Assembly (NCBI GenBank): GCA_039707465.1 | Contig: CM077647.1 | Span: 178,016,663-178,080,662, forward strand | Direction: 5' to 3' | Source: Rhabdophis nuchalis | Taxonomy: Eukaryota; Chordata; Lepidosauria; Squamata; Natricidae | DNA: 64,000 nt | In this document: positions 22,183-64,000 of the stretch, in pieces | Layout: each line of letters starts with the position of its first letter | How positions within the stretch are numbered: position 1 is the first letter of the stretch | Translations under genes and position numbers: made by a program | Notes under the pieces: generated by a model | Databases searched by the model: none | What the model saw: the letters and a program-made list of their open reading frames with translations, nothing else | What the model was told of the DNA's origin: nothing

Positions 22183-22514
22183 TATACGTTATTCTCTGCT
22201 ATTTAAAAGAAGGTACAGAAGGTACAGTACTCTTCAGATCAAGCATTTCTTTTTAAAAGCTTCTTCGTTTTGTTAAGCTGTCTAGAGCAAATAAAGCAGT
22301 CTTTAAAAAATAAGTAATGATTTGAACATACTATAGGCATACTATTGACTTGCCTCCTTGCAGCAAACAGCCTGATTAGCACAAGAAAAAAAATATCTGC
22401 TTCTGCCTCCCAGCAATCTGCCTCCTGGGGCAAAAACAGCAAGTTTCCCTTTCAGTTTAAGCGCCTCCTCGATCATCAGCTGTTTCAGGCTGCAGGGATT
22501 GCTATAGCCTATTG

Positions 22515-23375
22515 CAGTGGTGGGCAAACCTATTAGTCAAGAGAGCCAAATATCAACAGTACGACTGAGATTTCTTTTGAGAGCCAAAAGGTGTGGCCTG
22601 TTCTATGGGAGTGGCTCAGCGGTCATGTGACTGGGTGGGCGTGGCCAACTTGGAAAATGTGGTGAAACTCATTTAATGACGGTCCTGCTTAGCAACCAAA
22701 ATTTTGGGCTCAATTGTGGTCATAAGTTCTTTCTTTCTCTCTCTCTCTCCCACTTTCTTTTTCTTTTTGTCTCTCTCTCTGTATCTGTCTCTCTCTCCTC
22801 CCTCCACCCATCTGTCATTCTGCATGTGTTTGTGTGTGTCTGTCTCTCTCTGATTCCCTCTCTCCCTCACTCCCCTTCTGTCTCTGTCTGTCTCTCTGTG
22901 TGTATGGCAGTCTCTCCCTCCCTCTCTTCCCCCGCCCTCCCCGGGAAGCAGCGGAAAGCCCGGCATGTCAGCGAGTGAGCGGGCGGGCGTGCAAGAGTGC
23001 GGGCGGGGGGAGGACCCAAGACTGCAGCTATCTAAACGCCGCGGAGGCCGTCCGGGCGCCTCACGCCCACCTCCCTCCTCCCGCAGCGAGCGGCCGTGCG
23101 GGGGGAGGACCCAAGGCTGCGGCTATCTAAACGGCGCGGAGGCCGTCTGGGCGTCACACGCCCACCTCCCTCCCAGTCCGTGCGGCGGGCAGCCCTGGAA
23201 AATGCCCCTCGGTGGCTTCTGCAGCCTGGCTGTCCTGCCGGATGCGCCTGCCGGCCGACTTCGCACAGTGGGCGTGCGGCTCCCGGAGTCTGCCCGTGGC
23301 TAGTTGAAGGAAGAGCCGCACTCGAGGGGCCAAAGAGCCACTCCTGGCTCGCGAGCCACGGTTTGTCGACCACTG
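22515..23375. mobile_element. Non-autonomous hAT element
   Basis: The ends CAGTGGTGGGCAAACC and, inverted, CAGTGGTCGACAAACC carry an 8-bp duplication GCCTATTG (22507-22514 and 23376-23383). It contains a CT-rich tract and CG-rich units of about 110 bp around 22980-23170. Confidence 0.92.
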
Positions 23376-23835
23376 GCCTATTGCATCCTCCGTAAGCCCC
23401 ATTTTCCCTGTTTGCTGCAAGGAAGGAAAATTGCTGGGAGGCAGAGGCCAAAGGGTGGGGGACGGTGGGTGGGTGGGTGGGGCTACATTCAGTGTATAAG
23501 ACGCACCCAAGTTTTCACCCTCTTTAGGTGGGGGGGAAGGTGCGTCTTATACTCTGAAAAATACGGTACATACAGGTTGCCAAGTGCCAAATTTTGATCC
23601 CATGACCACCACGAGGACACCAGCGACAGTCGTAAGTGCGAGGACCGTTTGTCGCTTTTTCCACCACCGTCGTAACTTAGAACGGTGGGTAAACCCATGA
23701 TCCTAAGTCAAGGACTAAATAAACGTCAGGGAAACGCAGAGCATTTGTACAATTTTCTTTTTCTTTTGAAAAGAAAACGCTTCTCCAGGTCCTTCTTTCT
23801 CCGGGGCAGCCGCGACCGAGACACATTTCAGCAAT

Positions 23836-23841
23836 TTTATT
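23836..23841 (-). terminator. PRMT5: PRMT5 poly(A) signal
   Basis: AATAAA on the minus strand, 225 bases after the PRMT5 stop codon and the first such hexamer downstream. The 3' UTR would thus span about 24065 to 23815. Confidence 0.75.
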
Positions 23842-24065
23842 GAAATTTCACTGACCGAAAAACATGATCGAGGCAGGTGGAAGCCGCCAAAGCCAAAGCC
23901 TTTGCCCCCAACCTGCACCCAGCAAATGTCGAAGACCTCGTGACTCTGCGTAGAAAAACCAAGTCCCGTCTCTTGTCCGAGGGCAACGCGGAAGAAACTT
24001 CCTCGCGTCTCGGGGGACGGAGCGACGGGGGTGAGGGGTGTGTGTGGAACCGAGGGAACTCCTGC

Positions 24066-56010
<31,945 letters not shown>

Positions 56011-56158
56011 CTATGGAACAGGGAGGGGGGGGAAAACAGCCCTGTAAAGACCTGATGTTGGAAGACCACAATATGGCTGGCTACGTTTCCACCACAGACT
56101 CAACTTCAAACAAGTCAGCTAGACTTTAGCTGAACGAGACCTGCAATATAGGTTATAT

Positions 56159-56966
56159 CAGGGGTAGTCAACCTTTTTATACCTACCGCCCACTTTTGTA
56201 TCTCTGTTAGTAGTCAAAAAATTTAACCGCCCACCTGTTCCGCAGTCATGGTGGTTTATTATGGGAACCACTAGGTTTACCCACGTTACACCGCTCTTGC
56301 GCGAGCTGCACTGGCTACCTGTCGTCTTCCGGGTGCGCTTCAAGGTATTAATCATCATCTTTAAAGCGCTCCATGGCTCGGGACCTAGCTACCTGCGGGA
56401 TCGGATCCTGCCTCATACATCCTCACGGCCGATTCGCTCCCACAGAGAGGGACTGCTCCGGGTGCCGTCCACTAGACTTTGTCAGCGGGCGACGCCCAGG
56501 GGAAGGGCTCTCTCTGTGGCGGGCCCGGCCCTCTGGAACGACCTTCCCCCCGATATTAAAACGACCACGGACCTCCGCTCCTTCCGCCTGAAATTGAAGA
56601 CTCATCTTTTCCGCCTGGCCGGCCTAGGGTAGTCTCTCTGTCTATGGGTTTTTTAAATGTATACTATATTTATTGGGTATTTTTAGTTAATGGGATTTTA
56701 GCACAGGATTGATTGAGTTTAATCTGTTTTAATTTGTATGTATTTTGTATATTTTTCGCTTTTAATTTCCCTGTGCACTGCCCCGAGTCCCTGTGGGGAG
56801 AGGGTGCGGTCAATAAATTCAACTTATTATTATTATTATTATTATTAGGGAAGTCAATTAAATTTAAAAAAGGAAAGGGCTTCAGTATCGGACAAAACCC
56901 CTACCGCCCACCATGAAAGCTGGAACGTCCACTAGTGGGCGATAGGGACCAGGTTGACTACCATTG
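56159..56966. mobile_element. hAT element containing an L2
   Basis: Ends CAGGGGTAGTCAACC and, inverted, CAATGGTAGTCAACC; 8-bp duplication GGTTATAT (56151-56158, 56967-56974). A plus-strand L2 3' fragment (about 56262-56848) is inserted, open for 123 codons to FRLAGLG. Confidence 0.9.
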
Positions 56967-57044
56967 GGTTATATGATATATATGCTGGTTTTGTTGTATT
57001 TGGTGTGTGTGTGTTACATTTTTGTGCAGAAAAATAAATAAATA

Positions 57045-57275
57045 AATAAGGGAGACTAGTATAGATCTATTTCAAGCTATTTAACTCTCATCAGCTAGCC
57101 ATACTCTTACTGGGATTCCCCGGCTCAGCTGATCAAGGAAGAGAACCTGTGGTCTAGTGGCAATTACAACTGCCTCACATGTAATACTTCCCAGGTTAGA
57201 ATCCAAGTAAGGATATGGCTAGCTGATGAGAGCTAAATAGCTTGAAATAGATCTATACTAGTCTCCCTTACTTAT
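57045..57275. repeat. Palindrome around a tRNA-like SINE
   Basis: Arms GGGAGACTAGTATAGATCTA and its inverse flank a core with GGTCTAGTGGCAATTACAAC and CCCAGGTTAGAATCC, which resemble A and B boxes. A half copy lies at 58380-58560. Confidence 0.7.
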
Positions 57276-57284
57276 TTATTTACT

Positions 57285-58100
57285 GGACTACTGCAATTCT
57301 CTCTACATGGGGCTCCCCTTGAGGTGCACCCAAAGACTTCAGCTTGTCCAGAATGCAGCCGCGCGAGCAATTCTGGGAACCTCTAGGTTTGCCCACGTAA
57401 CACCGCTCTTGCGCGAGCTGCATTGGCTGCCTGTCGTCTTTCGGGTGCGCTTCAAGGTGGTAGTCATCATCTTTAAAACGCTCCATGGCACGGGACCTAG
57501 TTATCTGCGGGATCAGATTCTGCCCCATACATCCCTGCGGCCGATTCGCTCCCACAGAGAGGGACTTCTCCGGGTGCCGTCCACTAGGCTATGCCCAGGG
57601 GAAGGGCCTTCTCTGTGGCGGGCCCTTCAAGGTGCTAGTCATCATCTTTAAAGCGCTCCATGGCACGGGACCTAGTTATCTGCGGGATCGGATTCTGCCC
57701 CATACATCCCTGCAGCCGATTCGCTCCCACAGAGAGGGACTTCTCCGGGTGCCGTCCACTAGGCTATGCCCAGGGGAAGGGCCTTCTCTGTGGCGGGCCC
57801 TGCCCTCTGGAACGACCTTCCCCCCGAAATTAGAACAACTACGGATCTCCGCTCCTTCCGCCAAAAATTGAAAACACACTTTTTCTGCTTGGCCGGCCTA
57901 GGTTAGTCTGCTGTTTTTAACTGGGTTTAGGGAATTGTAGTTTAATTTTAGTATAGTGGTTTTAGCGCAGGGATAACTTTATTTAATTCTTATTTTATCT
58001 ATTTATGTATTTTGTATTGTATTTTTAATTTTCCCTGTGCATCGCTCCGAGTCCCTTCGGGGGGAGGACGCGGTTTATAAATAAAATTTATTATTATTAT
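57285..58100 (+). mobile_element. L2 LINE 3' fragment with a 175-bp duplication
   Basis: L2 coding sequence from [17 protein letters not shown] to LKTHFFCLAGLG. Bases 57451-57625 are repeated at 57626-57800, which breaks the frame because 175 is not a multiple of three. Confidence 0.88.
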
Positions 58101-58117
58101 TTATTATTTATTATTTA

Positions 58118-58186
<69 letters not shown>

Positions 58187-58187
58187 T
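58086..58187. repeat. (ATT)n microsatellite
   Basis: Grown from the tail of the preceding L2. Confidence 0.95.
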
Positions 58188-58321
58188 ATCAGCACAAAAA
58201 CGTATCACAAATATAACAAAGGCAACGAAAAAATAGCTTTCTGCCTGGATGAGCCGAAAGACAGAAAAAGGAAGCAGTTCTGCTCCCTCCCTTATTTGGG
58301 GCTTACCAGGGTGTTGTGACA

Positions 58322-58350
58322 CAAATATGTGTGTGTGTGTGTGTGTGTAT
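58322..58350. repeat. (TG)n tract
   Basis: Short dinucleotide repeat. Confidence 0.9.
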
Positions 58351-58719
58351 GTGTGTTAGGTTTTTGAGCTGATCAATAAATAAATCAGAGAGACTAGGAT
58401 AGATCTATTTGGAGCTATTTAGCTCTCATCAGCTAGCCATACCCCCACTGGGATTTGCACCATGGAAGTATTACATGCAAGGCAGTTGCAATTGCCACTA
58501 GACTACTGGTTCTCATCCTGATCAGCTGAGACAGGAGGACAAGTACATGCCTGTGTCACAACACCTTGTTAAGCCCCAATTAAGGGAGGAAGCATACTGC
58601 TTTCCTTTTCTGCCTTATATATATATATATATGAAATCCCATTCTTACATGGGAAAAGATCAGAATACAGCAAAATCAGCATACCTACACCTGTGAAAAT
58701 CTACAACACACACACACAC

Positions 58720-59960
58720 ACACGCCATTCCGGACCAATTGTTGTCCAATCGTTTCTTTAAAACCTCCACCAATGGAGCACCCACAACTTCTGGTGGCAA
58801 GTTGTTCCACTGGTTAATTCTTCTGTCTCCTTAGTTCTAGGTTGCTTCCTTCCATGGTTATTTTCCCTCCATTGCACCTTGTCCTGCCTTCACGTGCTTT
58901 GGAGAATACCCTATTTTACGGAGTATAAGACGCACCTCCCCCCGACCCAAAAAGAGGGTGAAAATCTGGGTGCATCTTATACACTGAATACAGCATTTCT
59001 GGCCTCCCGAAACCCCCTCTCCCTTCACAAAAATGGACATGCAGAGGGTTTGGGAGGCCTGCAAAGGGCTCCTGGGGAAGGCAAAAACAAGTGAAATATG
59101 GGCCGTTTTTTGCTCGTTTTTGACCCCCCCAGCAGCAATCTACAAGCCTCCCAAAGCCTATGCATGCCGTTTTTTTTGCAATTTTTTTTTAAATTTACCT
59201 CTTCAAAATCTTGGTGCGTTTTATACTCCGGTGCGTCTTATAATCCCAAAAATATGGTAGTTTGACTCCCTCTTCTTTGTGGCAACCCCTGTAATATCGG
59301 AATACGGCTATAATGTCATCTCTGGTCCGTCTTTTCATCAAACTAGACATACCCAGTTTCTGCAACCGTTCTTCATATGTTTTGGCCTCCTGTCCCCTAA
59401 TCCTCTTTGTTGCTCTTCTCTGCACTCTTTCTAGAGTCTCCACATTTTTTCTACATCGTGGCGACCAAAAATGGATGCTGTATTCCAAGTGTGGCCTTCC
59501 CAGGGCCTTATAAAGTGGTATTAACACTTTTAACGTGATTCTATCCCTCTGTTGATGCAGCCTAGAACTGGGTTGGCTTTTTTGGCAGCTGCTGCCCACG
59601 GCTGGCTCCTATTTAAATGGTTGTCCACTAGGATTCCAAGATCCCTCTCACAGTTGCTACTATTGAGCAAGGTACCACCTATACTGTACCTGTAACATTT
59701 TGTTTTTCCTGCCTAAATGTAGAACCTGACTCTTTTCGCCCTTGAATTTCATTTCGTTAGATAGTGCCCAATGTTCACATTTGTCAAGATCGTTCTGTAA
59801 CGTGAGCCTATCTTCTGGAGTTTTGGCTATTCCTGCCATCTTGGTGTCATCTGCAAATTTGATGAGTTCCCCATTTATCCCCTCATCCAAATCATGGGTG
59901 AAGAGGTTGAAGAGTCCTGGGCCTAAAACAGAGCCTTGGTAGCTTACTCCACTGCATACT
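58720..59960 (-). mobile_element. CR1 LINE interrupted by a DNA element
   Basis: Encodes FADDTKMAGIAKTPEDRLTL (reverse-transcriptase end, about 59850), then LEYSIHFWSPRCRKNVETLE and LMKRRTRDDIIAVFRYYRGC. A 349-bp element (58909-59257) splits it. Confidence 0.9.
58909..59257. mobile_element. CCGTATTTTTCGG-type MITE in CR1
   Basis: Left end CCCTATTTTACGGAGTATAA and right end AAAAATATGG, with TA at 58907-58908 and 59258-59259. Without the element and one TA, the CR1 phrase GGAGAATAGTTTGACTCCC is restored. Confidence 0.88.
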
Positions 59961-60079
59961 TCCCTCCATGGAGATGCAGTTCCAGGTAAGTGAAGACTAC
60001 CGCTGGAGGAGGAATACGCTTTTATATTAACAATTATATGTCACTACACTAGTACACTTCACTGTACCTTCTTAAAAAC

Positions 60080-60500
60080 TGTGCTGGAGCTTTCACAACT
60101 TCTGGAGGCAAGTTGTTCCATTGGTTAATTGTCCTCACTGTCAGGAAATTTCTCCTTAGTTCTAGGCTGCTTCTCTCCTTGGTTAGTTTCCACCCATTGT
60201 TTCTTGTCCTGCCCTCGGGGGCTTTGGAGAATAGTTTGACTCCCTCTTCTTTGGGGCAGCCCCTCAAATATTGGAAGATTGCTATCAATGTTTTCCCTAG
60301 TCCTTCTTTTCATTAAACAAGACATAGCCAGTTCCTGCAACTGTTCTTTATGTCTGCAAGTATATTTTATATAACAACAGTTTACTTATATTTTAGCCTC
60401 CCTATATTTTAGCCTCCAGTCCCCCTAATCCTCTTGGTTGCTCTTCTCTGCACTCTTTCTAGAGTCTGCACATCTTCTTTTGACATGGCGGCGACCAAAA
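60080..60500 (-). mobile_element. CR1 LINE 3' fragment
   Basis: Encodes VKLFSKAPEGRTRNNGWKLT and LRRNFLTVRTINQWNNLPPE; frames are broken near 60290. Confidence 0.88.
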
Positions 60501-60519
60501 ATGGATGCCATCTCCTTAC

Positions 60520-61150
60520 CGACTATGGAGCCCCACTGTTTCCCCCCTCCTGGTTTCCTTCTGCTGTGTAAGGTCATTTCTTCTACAGCAGGCTATTTGA
60601 TCTGCTGAGCTATTGAAATGTTAATTTCCCCACAATGGATGACTGGGGGAAGAATTTCACCCTTTCTCCTATCCAAAGGCTAATTATTTGCCGAGTCCTC
60701 AGTTTGTTTGTTTTTTTAATTCTGCTGATCAGAACTGTTAAAGAGAACCCTCGGAGCGGACAGATGGCGTAACATTAATTCCAATCAAAGCGACAGACAA
60801 TGTGCCTTTAGCAATAAATCGTTGTTTTTTTAAAAGGTTTCTCAGAGTGAAATATAGGCAATTCCGAACAGTGCCTTCTTCGTTGTTGTTTATTTAAAAA
60901 AAAAAAAATCTGTACAGGAGCAATGAGGCTTATCTTCAAAGCATTTTTTGAGATTATTGTGGTATTTTTCCCCCTTTTTCTTTTTTTTTAGGGTAGCTCT
61001 TGAGACACTCAAAACTGCCTCCAGACAAATGTTTATCTCCCAGGGATGATTTACTTTTCTGAGGAAGCCGCCAAAATGCCTCGGATAGAGATTTACCGAC
61101 TGTAATCCACTGTCGTCGGTCTTTTAAGGGGCCCAGAGATGCGGCTTTTG
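60520..61150. other. Stretch without recognised repeats
   Basis: 630 bases with no repeat I recognise and no clear exon, in presumed PRMT5 intron 1. It is the longest such stretch in the last 8 kb. Confidence 0.4.
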
Positions 61151-61559
61151 CTGAATCGGTGTGATACAGCTACACACACACACCCTTGAAATGATTTTTG
61201 TGCGTGTTTGGGAGGTTGTACTCCAAAAAAAAATAAAAAAAAAAATGAGGGGGCTGCCAGAGCGATGAAAGAAATGTGCAGGCCAGGAAAGATTGTGGAA
61301 CTAGGAGGGACTGGAAGGAAAAAAAAGAAGAATCCAAGATAGGCAACGGAATGAAAATCGCTAGACTTATGGGCTGCATCTCTGGGGCGAATCTGCAGCA
61401 ACTGAAGCGGGGATGCAAGAGATTCCTGCTGGCAGATTACTTTGAGAAGATGTCGGAGACTGGTACTACTTGCCTCCCCACCCAACAGGAAAAACCCCCA
61501 CCCCACCCCCCCAAAAAATGGAATTTGGTCCAGGGCTAGAACAAGGAAATTAACCTTTG

Positions 61560-62690
61560 GGAGGGAGGGAGGGAGGATTGAAGATAGAGAAAGGAACAGA
61601 GGGAGGATGGACGATCAAAGAAGGAAGAAGGTGGGAAAGAAGGGGGGAGATGAGAAGATAGAAAAGAGGAAAGAAAGAAGGGAAGGCAAGAGAGAGGAGA
61701 GAGAGCGAAAGAGGAAAGAAGATGGCCTAATCCACACTATCAAGCTTGCAGACTGAATGCTAAATTGTTTTAATTTGGATTTTAAGGGGTAGAATTTTTA
61801 GGATTTTTAGCACAGGTTTATTGGTATTTAATTGTTTGCTATGTTTTATATTTCTGCATTTTAATTCTCCTGTGCACCGCCCCGAGTCCCTTCGGGGAGA
61901 GTTGGCGCGGTATATACATTTAATAAAATCAAAATCAATCAAATCAAGATAGCAAAGAGCGAGCAAGCAAAGGCGAGAGAGGTAAGACGGTAGAAACGGG
62001 GAAGGTATTCTCTACAAATATTCGCAAGGAAGGAAGGAAGGACAGAAGAGAGAAAGGAACAGAGGAAGGATGAAAGGAAGGAAGGAGAAAAGGAAAGAAG
62101 ATAGAGAAAAGAACAGAGGGAAGATGGAAGGAAGATCAAGGAAGAAAGAAGACAAAAAAAAGGAAAGCAGGGAGATGAGAAAAGAGGAAGGAAAGAATGG
62201 AAGGAGGGAGGGGGAGAGGGAGGAAGGAAGGAGGGAGAAGAAAGAAAAGAGGAAGGAAGGGAAAAAGACAGAAAAGAGGAAGAAACAGAAAGGAAGGAGA
62301 GAAGGGAGGGAGATGAATGAGAAAAGAGGATAGAAAAGAAGAAGGAAAGAATGGAGGGAGGGAGGGAAAGAAGGAAGAAGAGAAGGAAATAAGGGAAAGG
62401 AATTGAGGGAGGATGGAAGGAAGGCCAAAGAAGAAAGAAGATAGAAATGAGGGAAAGAAGGGAGGGAAGGAAGAAAGAGAGAGACATGAAAGAAGATAGA
62501 AAAGAGCAAGCAAGAAAGGAGAGAGAAAAGAAAGTAGAGAAGGGGAAGGAAGGAAGGAAGGAAGGAAGGAGGGAAGGAAGGAAGGAAGGAAGGAAGGAAA
62601 AAAGAGAAAAGAGGAAGAAAGATAGAAAGGAAGGAGGGAAGGGAGAGAGAGGAGGGAGAAAAGAAGATAGAAACGAAGGGAGGGATTTCA
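61560..62690. repeat. Polypurine tract split by an L2 tail
   Basis: GA-rich blocks with GGAA and GGGA units at 61560-61725 and 62025-62690, on either side of a plus-strand L2 3' end (61750-61950). Open frames of Ser/Phe or Lys/Glu/Arg across it are artefacts. Confidence 0.9.
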
Positions 62691-62857
62691 AAAATCCTAC
62701 TTGGCAATGAACTATATGAAATACAGATTTCAAATCACTCTATGACGGCACACTTCCATCTGTCAGTGAATGCACCCACAACGTTCACCTTTGATCCCTA
62801 CAGCATAAATAAAAAAAAGTGGCATTAATACAACTCATAAGACCCTGACTAACCTTA

Positions 62858-62920
62858 TATAAAGATATATATATATATATATCTTTATATATATATATAT
62901 ATATCTTTATATATATATGG
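62858..62920. repeat. (AT)n tract
   Basis: Three AT runs separated by CTTT; self-complementary. Confidence 0.93.
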
Positions 62921-62989
62921 CTCTGACCTGGATGGCTAAAAGGCCATTTTATCCCAAGGAGATTTTGAATAGAAGAAGGCACTGAATTA

Positions 62990-63860
62990 AGGTCTTCTCA
63001 TGAGAAAGGCAGGGCTAGACAAATCAAAAGTTGGAATTAAGATTGCCGGGAGAAATATCAACAACCTCAGATAGGCAGATGATACCACTCCAATGGCAGA
63101 AAGTGAAGAGGAGCTGAGGAGACTCTTGATGCGGGTGAAGGAGGAGAGTGCAAAAGTTGGCTTGAAACTCAACATTAAGACAGCTAAGATCATAGCATCT
63201 GGCCCTCTCAATTCCTGGCAAAGAGACGGGGAAGAAATGCAGGTAGTGACCGATTTTATTGTCCTGGGCTCCCAAGATCACCACAGATGGGGATTGCAGC
63301 CAAGAAATTAAAAGAGGCTTGCTCGTGGGGAGGAAAGGTATGGCAATTCTGGACAGCATCCTAAAAACCAGAGGCATCACCCTGCCAATACATGTGTGTA
63401 TAGTCAACGTTGTGGTTTTCTCAGTTGCAATGGATGGCTGTGATGGTTGGATCATAAGGAAGGCTTGAGCGCCAAAGAATGGAGGCCTTTGAACGATGGT
63501 GCTGGAGAAGATTCCTGCATTGAGTCCCTTGGACTGCAAGGTGATCCAACCGGTCGGTCCTAGAGGAGATCCACTCTGACTGCTCTTTAGAAGGCCAGAC
63601 CCTGAAGAGGAAACTCAAAAACTTTGGCCACCTGATGAGAAGGAAGAAGGACTCCCTGGAGAAGAGCCTCATGCTGGGAAAGATGGAGGGCAAAAGAAGA
63701 AGAAGGGGACGACAGAGAAGGAGGTGGCTGGATGGAGTCACCGAAGCAGCAGGCGTGAGCTTCAATGGACTCCGAGGGATGGTAGAGGACAGGAAGGCCT
63801 GGAGGAACGTTGTCCATGGGGTCGCGATGGGTCAGACACAACTTTGCAACCACCGACTTT
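62990..63860 (+). mobile_element. Bov-B (RTE-type) LINE, 3' part
   Basis: Reverse-transcriptase C-terminal sequence LLMRVKEESAKVGLKLNIKT, KIIASGPLNSW, GEEMQVVTDFIVLG and, after frameshifts, the 3' end with GGAGGTGGCTGGATGGAGTC and TCCATGGGGTCGCGATGGGT. The Bov-B clade is shared by squamates and ruminants through known horizontal transfer. This copy is 5'-truncated and has several frameshifts. Confidence 0.9.
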
Positions 63861-64000
63861 GCTCCCAACAACGATGGGAGAGTTTAAGCCCACACCGCTT
63901 CCAATGGCCAAGTTGGAGGAAAAACACTTCTAGAATTTCGTGGGATCAAAATTCAAACTCTTGGCTACCGTTGCATGCGCCTTGGGGTCACGGGATCACC

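Noticed and set aside
22834..23510. Several 75-140-codon frames in CG-rich sequence
   Set aside because: They lie within the non-autonomous hAT element at 22515-23375 and its host; no domain is seen and both strands are open.
61093..61539. Small open frames on both strands between the unique stretch and the purine tract
   Set aside because: No recognisable domain, no splice context, low-complexity ends; not supported as genes.
61939..62733. Minus-strand open frame of 264 codons rich in Ser and Phe
   Set aside because: It is the translation of a polypurine tract; overlapping frames on both strands are open for the same reason.

Overview
The window is vertebrate nuclear DNA, most likely from a squamate reptile and probably a snake. 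It has intron-split genes, interspersed L2, CR1, L1 and Bov-B LINEs, tRNA-derived SINEs ending in CR1-like tails, abundant hAT and Tc1/mariner elements, Helitrons, solo LTRs and a long (GATA)n tract. Bov-B together with (GATA)n favours a squamate; the species cannot be named from sequence alone.

The one protein gene that can be read with certainty is PRMT5 (protein arginine methyltransferase 5) on the minus strand. Sixteen consecutive coding exons lie between 56010 and 24066. Each has AG/GT boundaries and joins its neighbours in phase, giving 601 codons plus a TGA stop, equivalent to human residues 38-637. The first exon (about 37 codons) is not seen and should lie beyond base 64000. A poly(A) signal follows the stop at 23836-23841. 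At least 40 kb of gene carries 1.8 kb of coding sequence; the introns are swollen by transposons and minisatellites while the exons are intact.

Layout. 1-4.2 kb: hAT MITEs, a dead Tc1 transposon, LINE and SINE tails. 4.3-5.6 kb: a CpG-island promoter with two CRE palindromes, a YY1-type element and many CCAAT boxes; its gene is not identified and probably leaves the window to the left. 5.6-23.8 kb: an intergenic transposon field with an antisense L2-in-L2 nest, a duplicated CR1/L1 block, a Tc1 split by a hAT, a CTAC minisatellite joined to a Helitron-like end, and a four-deep nest of DNA transposons. 23.8-56.0 kb: PRMT5 exons 17 to 2 with repeat-filled introns. 56.0-64 kb: presumed PRMT5 intron 1, with L2, CR1, hAT and Bov-B copies, a polypurine tract and one short stretch without recognised repeats.

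The most notable observations are: a solo LTR inserted exactly at the 5' splice site of PRMT5 exon 16, whose target duplication copies the splice donor; three minisatellites in three PRMT5 introns, all grown from the same 67-bp piece of a MIR-like SINE; and several transposon nests whose target-site duplications can be read to the base. No prokaryote-type system, CRISPR array or recognisable novel gene cluster is present.
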